A stretch of DNA of 64,000 bases, taken from assembly GCA_965644295.1 (NCBI GenBank), contig CBFFRP010000397.1, positions 124,001 to 188,000 on the forward strand, given 5' to 3'. Of the stretch, positions 23,717-35,185 are shown piece after piece. Below the pieces are notes generated by a model. It saw only the letters and a list, made by a program, of their open reading frames with translations. It was not told the DNA's origin and did no database searches. Made by a program: the position numbers and the translations under genes. The stretch is from Paraphysomonas bandaiensis. Its lineage: Eukaryota; Chrysophyceae. Position 1 is the stretch's first letter; each line of letters opens with the position of its first letter.

Positions 23717-25504
23717 CGTATTTCCTATAACGAAAGAAAATCGGCCCCCTCAAAAAAATCGGCCCCCCCTTTTCATCATCCATTTTCCCACCCCCCCTTG
23801 AACTGATATGCACATACATACATGACATTAACTCCAACACCACAACTAACCACAACATACACCAATACAATCAGACACATACACGCTATCTTTACAATGG
23901 AGTATGTCAACATTATATGCAGCCATTTTTACCATCACACCCTGTGTCTCGAGTGATTAGACAGAGGAGCCCTGCGTCCTCAGGATGGCTATTGATCGCT
24001 ATATGCAGAGCAGTGGGATACATTAACCACTACTGAGACTCTATATTCGACTTACTACTGCAGACAAAGTGTTTGGAGAGGTGAGAGGGTGTGGGGGGAT
24101 CACGTATCATCTCTGTGGCTTGGATTCTGTGCCGGTCAGTATTTGTCCATAGGGAGGAGGGGTCCATACAGTGCACATCAGGTCATACATTCACCAGAAA
24201 TTTGAAATGCGCCAAAATAATATGCCATATCGATGGATGGAGGGCATTGATATGGCATATCAACCAATTTGATTAGATTTAAGTGCACCGCTGCCGTCCG
24301 TAGAAATTATGTGGATATGCTACCTTGTCACCATCCGAGTCAGCTTATCAGTGTCGGAACCGACTTATCGAATGGAAGATAAGCGATATTTATTTGGTAG
24401 AAAGAGATTTGGCACTTTATGGGCTTCCTTGTGCGTTGTACAATGATTAATGTTGCAAATACCCTTGACTAGCTTGTTGGTTGCAGGCACCCCATGTTAG
24501 GGTGCTGTAGGGTCACAGCAAGCAGTGTTCACTCATGTCATATATGTAGGTTACCTAATATATTGCACTCATTCAGCTTTATTGGGGTCTTGTTACATCT
24601 ACAATGCCATTGTTGCCATACTTGTCGATTTAAATGGGCTTTACGGCGAGTGCAGCTGATGATTGTTGAAAGTCTATACATGTCTAGTCTTTGTTGGCTA
24701 TTCTCAAGACTTTGTCCCGAACTATCTCTCCACGCGACTTGTGTGAATGTGTATGTTTTATGTCTATACATATATATTACCTTTCTATGTACTTTATATG
24801 CACATGTGTGTACTACGTTTCCCTTATGTTTACTAGGTTTATATGGGTGTACGAGGTTTATTATATATATTACCTACAATGCTTCATATAAGCGTCAGTG
24901 TTCGAATATATGGACTCTTGACTTATGTATGAGAATATGTTTTCTGTGTGTTTTTGTATGCATATATATACGAGCGTTCTGAATGTATGTGTATCTGTGT
25001 GTTGTCATGTAGATATTTATAATAATAATAGGATATCGTTATAGTCGATGCGAACTTGCTTGTATAAGTACTAGTCATAGTAAAGTAGCTATACATATAT
25101 GTAGATCTTAAATACAACGATTGGCAGTATGTGTTTACAAGAAGTATAGGTATAAGGTATAAGTTTGCTTATCACACAAGTGTCTAAATCTAAACTACGA
25201 AGGAGTACAGTAGCTGATTTATATTGACAGAAGTAGTGTACTATTCCAAGTTATATATGGGCTAGCATCGAAGTATTTGCTGGAATAATTACATGCATAA
25301 CAAGACAGTATACTATCAAACCACACATATACCGGCATGAATTTATAAGCAAATATTAGAATATTAGCCATGTGGTTATCTAGTTTCAAAATGGCAATCA
25401 ATAGACGATAACAACCTAGGAATTATAAGCACACTACCAGTACTCTCGCCACTAAACATATTAGTTGGGAATATGTGCGAACAATAGCATACAACTACGC
25501 AATG
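23717..25504 (+). repeat. Left arm of the 4.15-kb palindrome
   Basis: About 1.79 kb, inverted copy of 26072-27868. Paired positions sum to 51576 over 23723-25504 without any indel. The outer tip (GCCCCCTC, AAAAAAATCG, CCCCCCC) is C-rich. Differences noticed: T/A at 24551, C/A at 25051 (in pairing terms), and 9 bp missing near the outer end relative to the right arm. Open frames within it (for example 24494-24982) are GTATATA-rich and match no family. Confidence 0.95.
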
Positions 25505-26071
25505 TTTTAATGCTTTAAGTATTACGTTTTCAGTGATAATACTGGATGAAGTGGTAGATGTAATGTTTGACTGAATTTCTTGTGTTTTCGTTTATGTCAC
25601 ACTTCGTTGTCGCGCAGCACATAGAGAGTTGGTTGAGGGTGGTATTGAACCTGGTACTACCATCATTTGTCATAATAATCTCACGCATGTTGAACTTTAG
25701 TCGAAGAGTGTTAATCATGAAGTAGTTGTTGAAAGATACAAAGCGTAGATGGCTGCTGGAGATCTTAAGTTCATTATAGAATACATGTGGATGAAGAAAA
25801 TATTCGTATAAAGGTTTCAAGACAGCAACAGCTATAAAGCAGAAAGGAAAGATTAAAAAAGGCAGAAGATGCGCTGTAAAGAGCAACAAATGAAAGAACT
25901 TCACACTTAAAAAAGAAAATCAGAGTCTTAATCGAAACGTAGAGCTGATATTACTTTGATAGGCGGAGGCAAATTGTACATGCTCTATCAGTTCTAGCTG
26001 CTCCTAAAACCAGGAGCACTTGAACTTAAAATGACTAATTCAATTTAAGGACATTCAATAGTTCGTTGTAC
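25505..26071. other. 567-bp spacer of the palindrome with a possible decayed ORF
   Basis: Unique sequence between the arms. The minus strand has a 124-codon frame (25530-25904) with a hydrophobic N-terminus. The plus strand reads RCRAAHRELVEGGIEPGTT and later VNHEVVVERYKAWMAAGDLK and KCKEQQMKEL-like residues, with only scattered stops; this looks more like real protein than the minus frame. I recognise neither. If coding, it would be the body of a foldback-type element. Confidence 0.4.
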
Positions 26072-27868
26072 CATTGCGTAGTTGTATGCTATTGTTCGCA
26101 CATATTCCCAACTAATATGTTTAGTGGCGAGAGTACTGGTAGTGTGCTTATAATTCCTAGGTTGTTATCGTCTATTGATTGCCATTTTGAAACTAGATAA
26201 CCACATGGCTAATATTCTAATATTTGCTTATAAATTCATGCCGGTATATGTGTGGTTTGATAGTATACTGTCTTGTTATGCATGTAATTATTCCAGCAAA
26301 TACTTCGATGCTAGCCCATATATAACTTGGAATAGTACACTACTTCTGTCAATATAAATCAGCTACTGTACTCCTTCGTAGTTTAGATTTAGACACTTGT
26401 GTGATAAGCAAACTTATACCTTATACCTATACTTCTTGTAAACACATACTGCCAATCGTTGTATTTAAGATCTACATATATGTATAGCTACTTTACTATG
26501 ACTAGTACTTATACAAGCAAGTTCACATCGACTATAACGATATCCTATTATTATTATAAATATCTACATGACAACACACAGATACACATACATTCAGAAC
26601 GCTCGTATATATATGCATACAAAAACACACAGAAAACATATTCTCATACATAAGTCAAGAGTCCATATATTCGAACACTGACGCTTATATGAAGCATTGT
26701 AGGTAATATATATAATAAACCTCGTACACCCATATAAACCTAGTAAACATAAGGGAAACGTAGTACACACATGTGCATATAAAGTACATAGAAAGGTAAT
26801 ATATATGTATAGACATAAAACATACACATTCACACAAGTCGCGTGGAGAGATAGTTCGGGACAAAGTCTTGAGAATAGCCAACAAAGACTAGACATGTAT
26901 AGACTTTCAACAATCATCAGCTGCACTCGCCGTAAAGCCCATTTAAATCGACAAGTATGGCAACAATGGCATTGTAGATGTAACAAGACCCCAATAAAGC
27001 TGAATGAGTGCAATATATTAGGTATCCTACATATATGACATGAGTGAACACTGCTTGCTGTGACCCTACAGCACCCTAACATGGGGTGCCTGCAACCAAC
27101 AAGCTAGTCAAGGGTATTTGCAACATTAATCATTGTACAACGCACAAGGAAGCCCATAAAGTGCCAAATCTCTTTCTACCAAATAAATATCGCTTATCTT
27201 CCATTCGATAAGTCGGTTCCGACACTGATAAGCTGACTCGGATGGTGACAAGGTAGCATATCCACATAATTTCTACGGACGGCAGCGGTGCACTTAAATC
27301 TAATCAAATTGGTTGATATGCCATATCAATGCCCTCCATCCATCGATATGGCATATTATTTTGGCGCATTTCAAATTTCTGGTGAATGTATGACCTGATG
27401 TGCACTGTATGGACCCCTCCTCCCTATGGACAAATACTGACCGGCACAGAATCCAAGCCACAGAGATGATACGTGATCCCCCCACACCCTCTCACCTCTC
27501 CAAACACTTTGTCTGCAGTAGTAAGTCGAATATAGAGTCTCAGTAGTGGTTAATGTATCCCACTGCTCTGCATATAGCGATCAATAGCCATCCTGAGGAC
27601 GCAGGGCTCCTCTGTCTAATCACTCGAGACACAGGGTGTGATGGTAAAAATGGCTGCATATAATGTTGACATACTCCATTGTAAAGATAGCGTGTATGTG
27701 TCTGATTGTATTGGTGTATGTTGTGGTTAGTTGTGGTGTTGGAGTTAATGTCATGTATGTATGTGCATATCAGTTCAAGGGGGGGTGGGAAAATGGATGA
27801 TGAAAAGGGGGGGCCGATTTTTTTGAGGGGGCCGATTTTCTTTCGTTATAGGATTTCACGGAAATACG
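26072..27868 (-). repeat. Right arm of the 4.15-kb palindrome
   Basis: Reverse complement of 23717-25504 apart from two noticed substitutions and a 9-bp insertion at 27851-27859 lying between two GGA triplets. The right outer edge is GGAAATACG at 27860-27868. Sequence beyond it does not match the left flank. Confidence 0.95.
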
Positions 27869-28157
27869 AATGAATTTCTTCCCTAGATTTCATTCCCCAC
27901 TTCCATAGCCGGGTAGACGGGTGAGATGGGACCGAGTGCATACAACGTATGAAATTTACCAAATAAAAAGTACGGATATCATATATACGATTTCTGATTG
28001 GTTATTGTCGTCGTACGGAAGTGGAAAATTTGAAGAAGTGCGACTAATATGGTCATCTGAATAATGAGGCATATGCCCTCACTCGCATCTATTCGTATCT
28101 TGTCATATATTATATCTTCTCATATATCTGGCATTATATAACTTCATAATTACAACC

Positions 28158-29222
28158 ATGACTAATCCAGCCCCTTTTGATTTCGACCAGATGTTTGCGG
28201 AGCTCAACATCAGCACTGACTCGTATTCCTCTGATGGATATGACGCCTATGACTCTCCTCCATATGAACCTATCGCACCCCTCTCTGATCATATCACCCC
28301 TCTCTCTGATCCCTATCAGCAACCCTCTTCACCTATCAATTACGAGTATGAGGTGCGATTTAGGTGTACCAAAGACACGTTTGTCTTATCGGATGAGTGC
28401 ATTCAGCAGAAGGTCACCATCAACATAGGTGACTTGGTCATTGTAGAGACTGATTCAGGATTCGATGCTGGTGTTGTGCATGTCATTAATTCAAAGCGCG
28501 TCAACCCAATGTGCAAGTACATGCCCACACCTGTTCTACGTCGTATATTATGTCGTGCGTCCATGGAGCACTACAAATACCTTCGCGAGAACAGGGATGA
28601 AGAAGATCGTGCTGTAATGCTGTGTGGTTATCTGGCCAAGCAGAAACGTGTTCCAATTAGCATTGTGGCTGCAGAAATGCAGTACGATAGGAAGAAATTG
28701 ACCATAATTTATACTTCTGGTGAGCGTGTTGACTTCAGAGAACTTGTTAAGAATATGTACCAAGAGTTTCGTATGCGCATATGGATGCAGCGTGTTACCC
28801 CTTCTGAAGCGATGTACTTGATATCAAGTACTACGAATTCGTCATCTGCTAATTTACCCCCTGGTTCTGGGTTTACTCCGTCGACTTTGTCAAGTGCTCG
28901 TGTGACTGCTCTCAACACGGAGCGAGCTGTTTATATGGTTGATCCCGCATCCACTATATCTCCAAGACGACATTCCCATCAGTCACTCGTATCCGCTGAC
29001 TCTAATGGAGGTAAATCCGTTAAACACTCACTCTACTCTCGATCACACTCAGATGGGGGATCCAGTCGATATGGAGTCGACCCGTACCAACCTGTGCCTC
29101 AAACTCGATCAACTACCTCCCAACATTTTGACCAGAACAGCTTATGTTCTGACCCAGTAGTTCCTAAAATTTGGGCATATAACTCCTTAAATCCGTCTTC
29201 TAACATCACTAATATGCGGTAG
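28158..29222 (+). CDS. PSP1 C-terminal domain protein
   Basis: Single exon, 354 aa. PSP1 domain proteins occur in bacteria (YaaT-like) and in fungi and kinetoplastids; their eukaryotic role is poorly known (yeast PSP1 suppresses DNA polymerase mutants; some kinetoplastid members have been linked to mRNA-related complexes). Seen: an acidic, Tyr/Pro-rich N-terminus (1-60), then the PSP1 core at about 62-215: VTINIGDLVIVETDSGFDAG, VVHVINSK, DEEDRAVMLCGYLAKQ, MQYDRKKLTIIYTSGERVDF, RELVKNMYQEFRMRIWMQRV. A Ser-rich disordered tail with RSHSDGGSSRYG follows. The start is the only ATG before the acidic domain. It lies 290 bp beyond the palindrome. Confidence 0.88.
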   Translation: MTNPAPFDFDQMFAELNISTDSYSSDGYDAYDSPPYEPIAPLSDHITPLSDPYQQPSSPINYEYEVRFRCTKDTFVLSDECIQQKVTINIGDLVIVETDSGFDAGVVHVINSKRVNPMCKYMPTPVLRRILCRASMEHYKYLRENRDEEDRAVMLCGYLAKQKRVPISIVAAEMQYDRKKLTIIYTSGERVDFRELVKNMYQEFRMRIWMQRVTPSEAMYLISSTTNSSSANLPPGSGFTPSTLSSARVTALNTERAVYMVDPASTISPRRHSHQSLVSADSNGGKSVKHSLYSRSHSDGGSSRYGVDPYQPVPQTRSTTSQHFDQNSLCSDPVVPKIWAYNSLNPSSNITNMR

Positions 29223-29998
29223 ATGGATACGATGCGCGATACGTACTCGGTATTGTTGGCATTGTCGAACTTCTATGCTCTCAGCAGCTCTTCTATGTGA
29301 CTGAAAGAATTTTATTGGTGTCTCTTATGCGAGAGACACATATCAGATCTCACCCGGAAATGGTTCGTATTGTCTGGGTCTTCTTGTTTTCATAAAATAT
29401 ATACCGGTATTCCCACTTCTATCTTCTATGGTAGTTGTCCGTTGAATAGCATTTTTAACTTTAAATAACTAAAACGATTTACATGATGAAAATTGCTTCT
29501 TATTTAGTCAGCTGTGAGATATCCAGATATCGAGGATATCACTTCTCGACGTTACCTTTTTTACTTTTTTACAAACTACGCGTATAAATACTACATGCAG
29601 AGAAATCTCGAACAAATCGGCTTGACACTGACTCCTCCTCGCTCTGTCAAAATTTGCTTGCAAGAAGCCATTAGGTTGCTCTCATAACACTAGGTGTCAC
29701 CCCAAGAATATAGTTAGGAATTATGTCGAAATCCAGCGAATTGTAACTCGCCAGTGGAATAAACTGGTAGCAGACATCATTTGCTGCTATAAAGTGGCCA
29801 AACTAATCGCTATTAGCAAACCACTACCAGTAAAACAGAGAAACGATCACGACTTACACCGCAAGTACACCCCAGTATTCATTAGGCACTAACAAACACA
29901 TAATAACACGTCACATCATGTCAAAAATAACTAGATTATATAGATTCTCAGGAAAATACGATCCGTTTCATCGTTTTTCTCTTCGTAACTCCCTGATA
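29223..29998. other. Intergenic region between convergent genes
   Basis: 3' flanks of the PSP1-domain gene and CNOT9. Contains the short palindromic patch GATATCCAGATATCGAGGA near 29518. No gene seen. Confidence 0.5.
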
Positions 29999-31127
29999 CT
30001 ACCAGGTGTTTGATCCCTGCATCATATACAACGGCACATGCGAAGTTCGACCCTGATGTTGTTGGTGCTGAGTGTAAGGTACGTAGTCCTGCGTATGAGA
30101 CTTCGATTGTGCTGATGGAAGTAGTGGGGTACCGGATGGCGCTGATGTATCCGACAGGTTCTTGAGAAGGTGCGTGAGCCATCGCTGCACGGCCTCCTCT
30201 GATCTTATTACTTCCCCGAACGACTGGTCAGTGAGTGCCTCCGGTAGACACTGGCGCAATGCCTCGCGTGCTCTGGGGTGCTCAGACAACCGTAGATAGC
30301 ACCGAACAATATGCTTGAGGAGCCGTACGGAAGAATGTTCCAGTAGTTTGGTCACCATACCTGAGAGTACTGTGCTAACCGCATAAAACCGCTCGGCCGT
30401 AGAACAAATATATGTGAGTCCTGTGTCGTCTAACAGAATCTTCTGGACGATAAAAGTTGCAACAGTTTTAGAAAGCTCGGACCCTGTATCCATGATCCGC
30501 AAACACAAGGGGACTATCTCAGTTTGCAGTAAAAAGCTAACAACATCCGGGTCATCAACCTTCGCGCAACGATTAAATGCGTAATGGACGACAGAAGTTA
30601 TCCTTATACCTTCACAAGTGCACCGATAACACCTAAAGATGTTAGGCGTAAAAATTCAAAGGGGCGTTGTCTTGACACAGTATTTAGGAAGGGGTATAAG
30701 TACAACGGAACATGTGCTAAAATCAACGCCGTTAGTAGTTATCTTTCGATCAGGTATTGCAAGGAGATACCATTTATCAAACACAACTTCGTCTCAGAGT
30801 GAGAAGCAAGGCATTGCAAGAGGGCAAGCGCATTGCACACTCTGTTACTTGCATGTGGGGTCAGGGTTGGCGGAGAAAGCATAGGGTAAATGTTTATTAT
30901 TTCTTGAATTAAAGCAGCAATAGTTCCGAAAGAGTGCCATAATACCGGCGCCAAATCTGGAAATGCTTCTCTCTTTTTACTTAACTCAAGCAATGCTGCT
31001 TCTCGCTAACGTACATAACATAATAACATCATTCTCTATAAGAATAAGTTATAGTATCTATTACCTGTTCAACATTAGTGAGTTGTGAAACCAACGGATA
31101 CAAGTCTTTAATATCCTCTTTACTCAT
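29999..31127 (-). CDS. CNOT9: CCR4-NOT subunit CNOT9 (Rcd1/Caf40)
   Basis: Armadillo-repeat subunit of the CCR4-NOT deadenylase that binds tryptophan-containing recruiters such as GW182. Exons 5' to 3': 31127-31065, 31005-30771, 30716-30610, 30559-29999 (966 nt, 321 aa; human 299 aa). Seen: [145 protein letters not shown]-like [20 protein letters not shown] and [11 protein letters not shown]. Near-identity to human makes this secure. The C-terminal about 40 residues (Gln/Pro/Ser-rich) are lineage-specific. A TACAGCAG motif lies about 165 bp upstream of the start. Confidence 0.98.
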
Positions 31128-31590
31128 ACTTAACAACAGAAGATAATGCTACCGTCTCTGTTTAATATATGTACACACTACACTAATATATTGTCACACA
31201 ACCCCACCCTTCAAGTCTCCTCAAATAACGTTACAATTTATCGAATAGTTCTATTAACACTGTCGAGATGCCATGATGAGCTCTACCCTCTACAGCAGCG
31301 CATATATTAATACACAGCAACAGCATGTATATAATACACAGAGCAACACACTGCACGATGTCAGATTCGCATATTTTTTTGCCTTTTCATCTAGATTTTT
31401 AGCTTTTTATGGTCATGTTTCCGCAATTTCTCAAAATCATTCATTTCTAGAGTCCATGCATGGATTTCAGTGAACAATGTCCAACAGTGCACTGAGGTGG
31501 AATAGGATTCATAACGTCATCAATAACTCCTTCAATTCTATACTGTAGAGGTAATTGATATTGCTTCTGCTCTTAATTCAAGGTAAGGGG

Positions 31591-32157
31591 ATGGTAGATT
31601 CCTTTTTCGATGAGGTGTATCCAACGGCACACAGTATGACGCCTGTAGCTCTTGTTATTCTATGCAGCGCTCTATGTGGTGCAATGCTAATAAAATTAGC
31701 ACATATTAGTTTTCAGCGCCCCCACGAAGAGCATGATATACGTCTAATACTCACGCGAGCTCAGCGGTTGCTGCTATGCTACGATACCTTGGTGAGCAAT
31801 AATATATTGGATGCAAATGCCAATTCCCTGCCAACCCTCATTGAAAGGTGCGAGGAGTTATTAAAAGCCTCCGGTAGACGAAAGGAACGGATTCAATGTT
31901 TGTGCGATGAAGTCAATATGTTAGAGAAGGACTTGCAATTAAGTTTATCAATGCAACTGGCGATTCGACAATCACGATTACAGGCAACAATAGAAGCAAC
32001 TAATAGTCGATTACAGCAACTCGCCACTTCCCTTCGATCCAAGTCACCTTATACATCAATGAATACTCAGATCTTAGAAGCCGATGGTGATGAGGATGAT
32101 GCCACTATAAATTCCTATTTGGTAAACAGATACATAGAGCAACAGATTTCGTCATGA
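31591..32157 (+). CDS. Single-pass membrane coiled-coil protein, unrecognised
   Basis: 188 aa from the ATG at 31591; an in-frame ATG at 31555 would add a Leu-rich stretch, but GTAAGG just upstream of 31591 looks like a splice donor, so the 5' end is uncertain. One hydrophobic helix (PVALVILCSALCGAMLIKLA, residues about 17-36). Then a helical region with LILTRAQRLLLCYDTLVSN, and a coiled coil from about residue 95 to 150 (RKERIQCLCDEVNMLEKDLQ). Acidic C-terminus (EADGDEDDA). It has the general layout of a tail-exposed ER/Golgi/peroxisomal membrane adaptor, but no family can be named. Confidence 0.6.
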   Translation: MVDSFFDEVYPTAHSMTPVALVILCSALCGAMLIKLAHISFQRPHEEHDIRLILTRAQRLLLCYDTLVSNNILDANANSLPTLIERCEELLKASGRRKERIQCLCDEVNMLEKDLQLSLSMQLAIRQSRLQATIEATNSRLQQLATSLRSKSPYTSMNTQILEADGDEDDATINSYLVNRYIEQQISS

Positions 32158-33413
32158 CAATTGTCGTGGTTATATATTGCATAGTATTAAGCATCACCAT
32201 ACTGTTTCTAAGTAAGTCAAATACCAATTTCCCTTAGAGTTAGTTAAGAGACAAGTTGGGAGTTTAGGTATGTCAGCATTACCCAACAAAAACGAGAGAA
32301 AAGCAACTGATATGTAGCATCACAGTTGCATTGTTAATTTTAAAATTTTCCTTTGTCTTCAGTCTTTGATAGTAAAGTGGAGTATATGATGAATTTATTC
32401 ATGCCACGCAATTGTACTCATAAATTAAATACAGTGGCGTCACAAGTTCTAGCTTAAAGAGACTAGACTAAGGTTAACGTCGTCATTTTGATTGGAATGA
32501 CGTGATCATAAGTTTGCCACTTCCGTTGCTTATATCGTAGACAATGTTAGCTGCATTTTAAATACTAGCAATCAGAGGTACTAAAAATGTAGATTTAAAA
32601 TATTCAAATAGCTTCTTGCAGTGACTATAGCTCGGTACAAGTAAATTCAAAGTATACTGTTAATTTGCAGCTACATCCGCGAGTATGCATATCAGTCGGT
32701 TTGGTACTTTATTGTACACTCATATCTCTAATGACAAATATATCGGTTATTGAGCAATGCTCTAGTAAATTCTACAGGTGTCCATTTTGAGGGAATAGCA
32801 ATCACTCGCACTCGGTGTAGAGATTTCATACTTCACTATTCAGAATATAAAGTATCCAAGGTTTAAGGTTACTGCAATTCTTCACTAATCGATAATCGAG
32901 ACTTAATATATGACAAAATAATTGCATACATCTATTATCAGAGACACGATACATATTGTCAGTCACGTTCTAACATGAAGGTCAACGATATTTCGCAGTG
33001 TTTAATACCCGCCCAAACATGTTTGAATATCTTTGATCACACAGTGTATTGTCGATTTCACTAATCCGCAGTGCTGAAGCTCGATCATATATCAGAGAAC
33101 TTAATGATTGCACTAATCATGTCCAAAACCATAGGTGTTGGAATTGTTATAATCCACATGATTCAAAGTGCTACGAGATCCAACTGCTGTCTGGACTGCA
33201 ATTACCATTCAAACTACATACCGATTTTACTTAATCAATACTGTCCAATATGTTGACATTACATAAGTTTTAAGATATTATGATTTTAGCCACTTGTGAT
33301 GTCCATAATGGATGTGGTGGCCATTCCCACATATATCCGTGCATAGCATAATTATAGATGCCACCCCAAGAAGACGGAGCATTATTTACATACATAGTCA
33401 AAAATTGACAAAA
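32158..33413. other. Intergenic region
   Basis: About 1.25 kb AT-rich DNA with no supported gene; frames of about 60 aa overlap each other at 33049-33256 and have no motif. TCAATTTTTGACTATG just downstream of the 5S gene resembles the flank of the second 5S copy. Confidence 0.45.
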
Positions 33414-33532
33414 ACGGACAGTACCCGGACTTCGCACGTGGTCACCCACCGTACTACTAACCGGGCCAGATGCAACTTAACTTCCGCGAGCGGAACGAGA
33501 GCGGGTGCGGTTTGCATTGTATGACCGTCCAT
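33414..33532 (-). rRNA. 5S ribosomal RNA (copy 1)
   Basis: 119 nt, identical to 40421-40539. The 5' end ATGGACGGT pairs with the 3' end ACTGTCCGT to form helix I. Core landmarks match eukaryotic 5S: GGTCATAC, CCGCACCCGCTCTCGTTCCG, GCGGAAGTTAAG, GGCCCGGTTAGTA and GGGTGACCACGTGCGAAG. Followed on its own strand by a T-run (Pol III terminator) and preceded by AAGTCGACTCAGT, which is nearly the same upstream of copy 2. It lies divergently about 190 bp upstream of the dehydrogenase start. Confidence 0.96.
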
Positions 33533-33721
33533 ACTGAGTCGACTTGATTACAGAAATATAAATGCAAAAATATATACTGGAGATGTGTGTGTATCAGAAG
33601 TGGAGTTAGATTCAGAGTATATGATTAGAACACATACAGCATTAAGCACAGCACTATCTTTACCTCACTTACAACATATACACATTACTATATATTGAAA
33701 CTAATCTATACATACATCAAT

Positions 33722-35185
33722 ATGAAGCTATTCACATCTCTTCTATTATCACTTTGTTGTTATATTGCCATATCAAAGAAATCTCCTCGTAGGCCTGGTA
33801 ATACACAGATAGAGAAGAAACCACCCCTTGTAGTCCTTATCACTGGTTGTTCGAGTGGTATTGGTAAAAGTACAGCTATTGAATTTAGTAAATCCGATAA
33901 ATATATTGTATGGGCTACAATGAGGTCTACATCTGTATGGGATGTACCTGCTAGAGACAATCTGAGAACAGCAGTGATGGATGTAACATCTGAAGATAGC
34001 ATTAACAGTGTGGTTCAAAATATAATTGAAACAGATGGTAAAATTGATATTGTTGTTAATAATGCTGGTTATGGTGTTGTTGGAACTGTTGAATCTGTCA
34101 AGTTATCAGAGGCTAAGGTAAGCGTTTCCTTTTTCTGTCCACTAAACCCTGAGATATTGCAGGATGTCTTTGATGTTAACTTTTGGGGAGTTGTGAGAGT
34201 ATTGCAAGCAGGTAAATCAGTTTACCACTAGTACTGCCTTAAGATTACGTTCCAAAATCGTCTAGTATTACCACATATGCGGAAGGCTGCTCGTGGTCAT
34301 GTGATTAACCTCAGGTCTGTACACGTTACAGCGCCACACCACACAATGTTGATTTCCTATTATCAGTTCTACAAGTGGTCTTAGAGGACTACCTGCTGCC
34401 GAGTTCTATACTGGTAAAGGTGACTTACGAATACAACTTTTTGATGTTATTTTGCAGCGAGCAAATTTGCACTGGAGGGATTAGCGGACAGCATGAGGTG
34501 AGCAGCATGAGGGATTGAAACAGTGTGTGACAGAAACATTCATTGCAGGTACAGCCTGGCGCCTTTTAACATTGCGGTTACAAATGTAAATCCTGGCCCC
34601 GTTGCGTAAGTGTTGCTTTCTCTCACTTCTGTACACTTTTAAATGCACACTTTTACAGAACTTCCTTCGTCGATAAGTTTGGTAACGCGAATGTGGGGGG
34701 CCGGGGTACTCGAGAGCCCGAGGATCCCACCGGTTATCTAGCATCTCTTGCTGACCGTAATATCGCAAGCCTAGCTAGTCGCATTAGAAGCGATGAAGGG
34801 CAGTCCAGTGAAGAGGTTGCAAGAGTGAGTTATGCAACACCACTGTCGCTGCCTGCATATAATGAAGTATTAGGTTGTTGTGAATGTCGCTATACTCGGA
34901 CAAGAAGCTAAAAAGCCCTCTGATGTCCCTCTTAACATTGGTACCAATCATAAGACCCAGGTAATAGTTGAGTGGGTGCAGTAATTGTAACCTCATTGCT
35001 GTGCAGGCACTCATTGACACGGTGAAACGGCATCCAACAGGTTCGCAATACCCCCAATTACATTGTTGTTTTGACATTATTGAATCTTTGCGTTTTCAGG
35101 TTGGGGAGGACTGTACAGTGATATCATGCTCAATATGCCACCGTTGACTCATACAGATGAAACTGCTCTGCAGGATGAGCTCTAG
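33722..35185 (+). CDS. Short-chain dehydrogenase/reductase, retinol-dehydrogenase/17beta-HSD-like, 10 exons
   Basis: Classical SDR: NAD(P)-dependent oxidoreductase, probably on a lipid, steroid or retinoid-type alcohol. Exons: 33722-34117, 34163-34211, 34266-34314, 34367-34413, 34458-34497, 34549-34605, 34659-34824, 34874-34960, 35007-35040, 35100-35185 (1011 nt, 336 aa). Seen: a hydrophobic N-terminal anchor or signal (LFTSLLLSLCCYIAIS), the cofactor motif TGCSSGIG, NNAGYG, VINLSS (catalytic Ser region), YTASKFALEGLADS (catalytic Tyr-x-x-x-Lys), NPGPVATSF, and the tail IDTVKRHPTGWGGLYSDIML. The start could also be the ATG at 33695. Introns are 45-52 bp. Substrate not inferable. Confidence 0.93.

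Noticed and set aside
24494-24982. 162-codon frame in the left palindrome arm and its mirror at 26594-27082
   Set aside because: Tyr/Cys/Val-rich translation of GTATATA-type sequence, no family motif, overlapping open frames on the other strand.
23717-27868. Palindrome as a simple assembly artefact
   Set aside because: Not excluded, but two substitutions, a 9-bp indel between arms and a unique 567-bp spacer make a pure hairpin-read artefact less likely.
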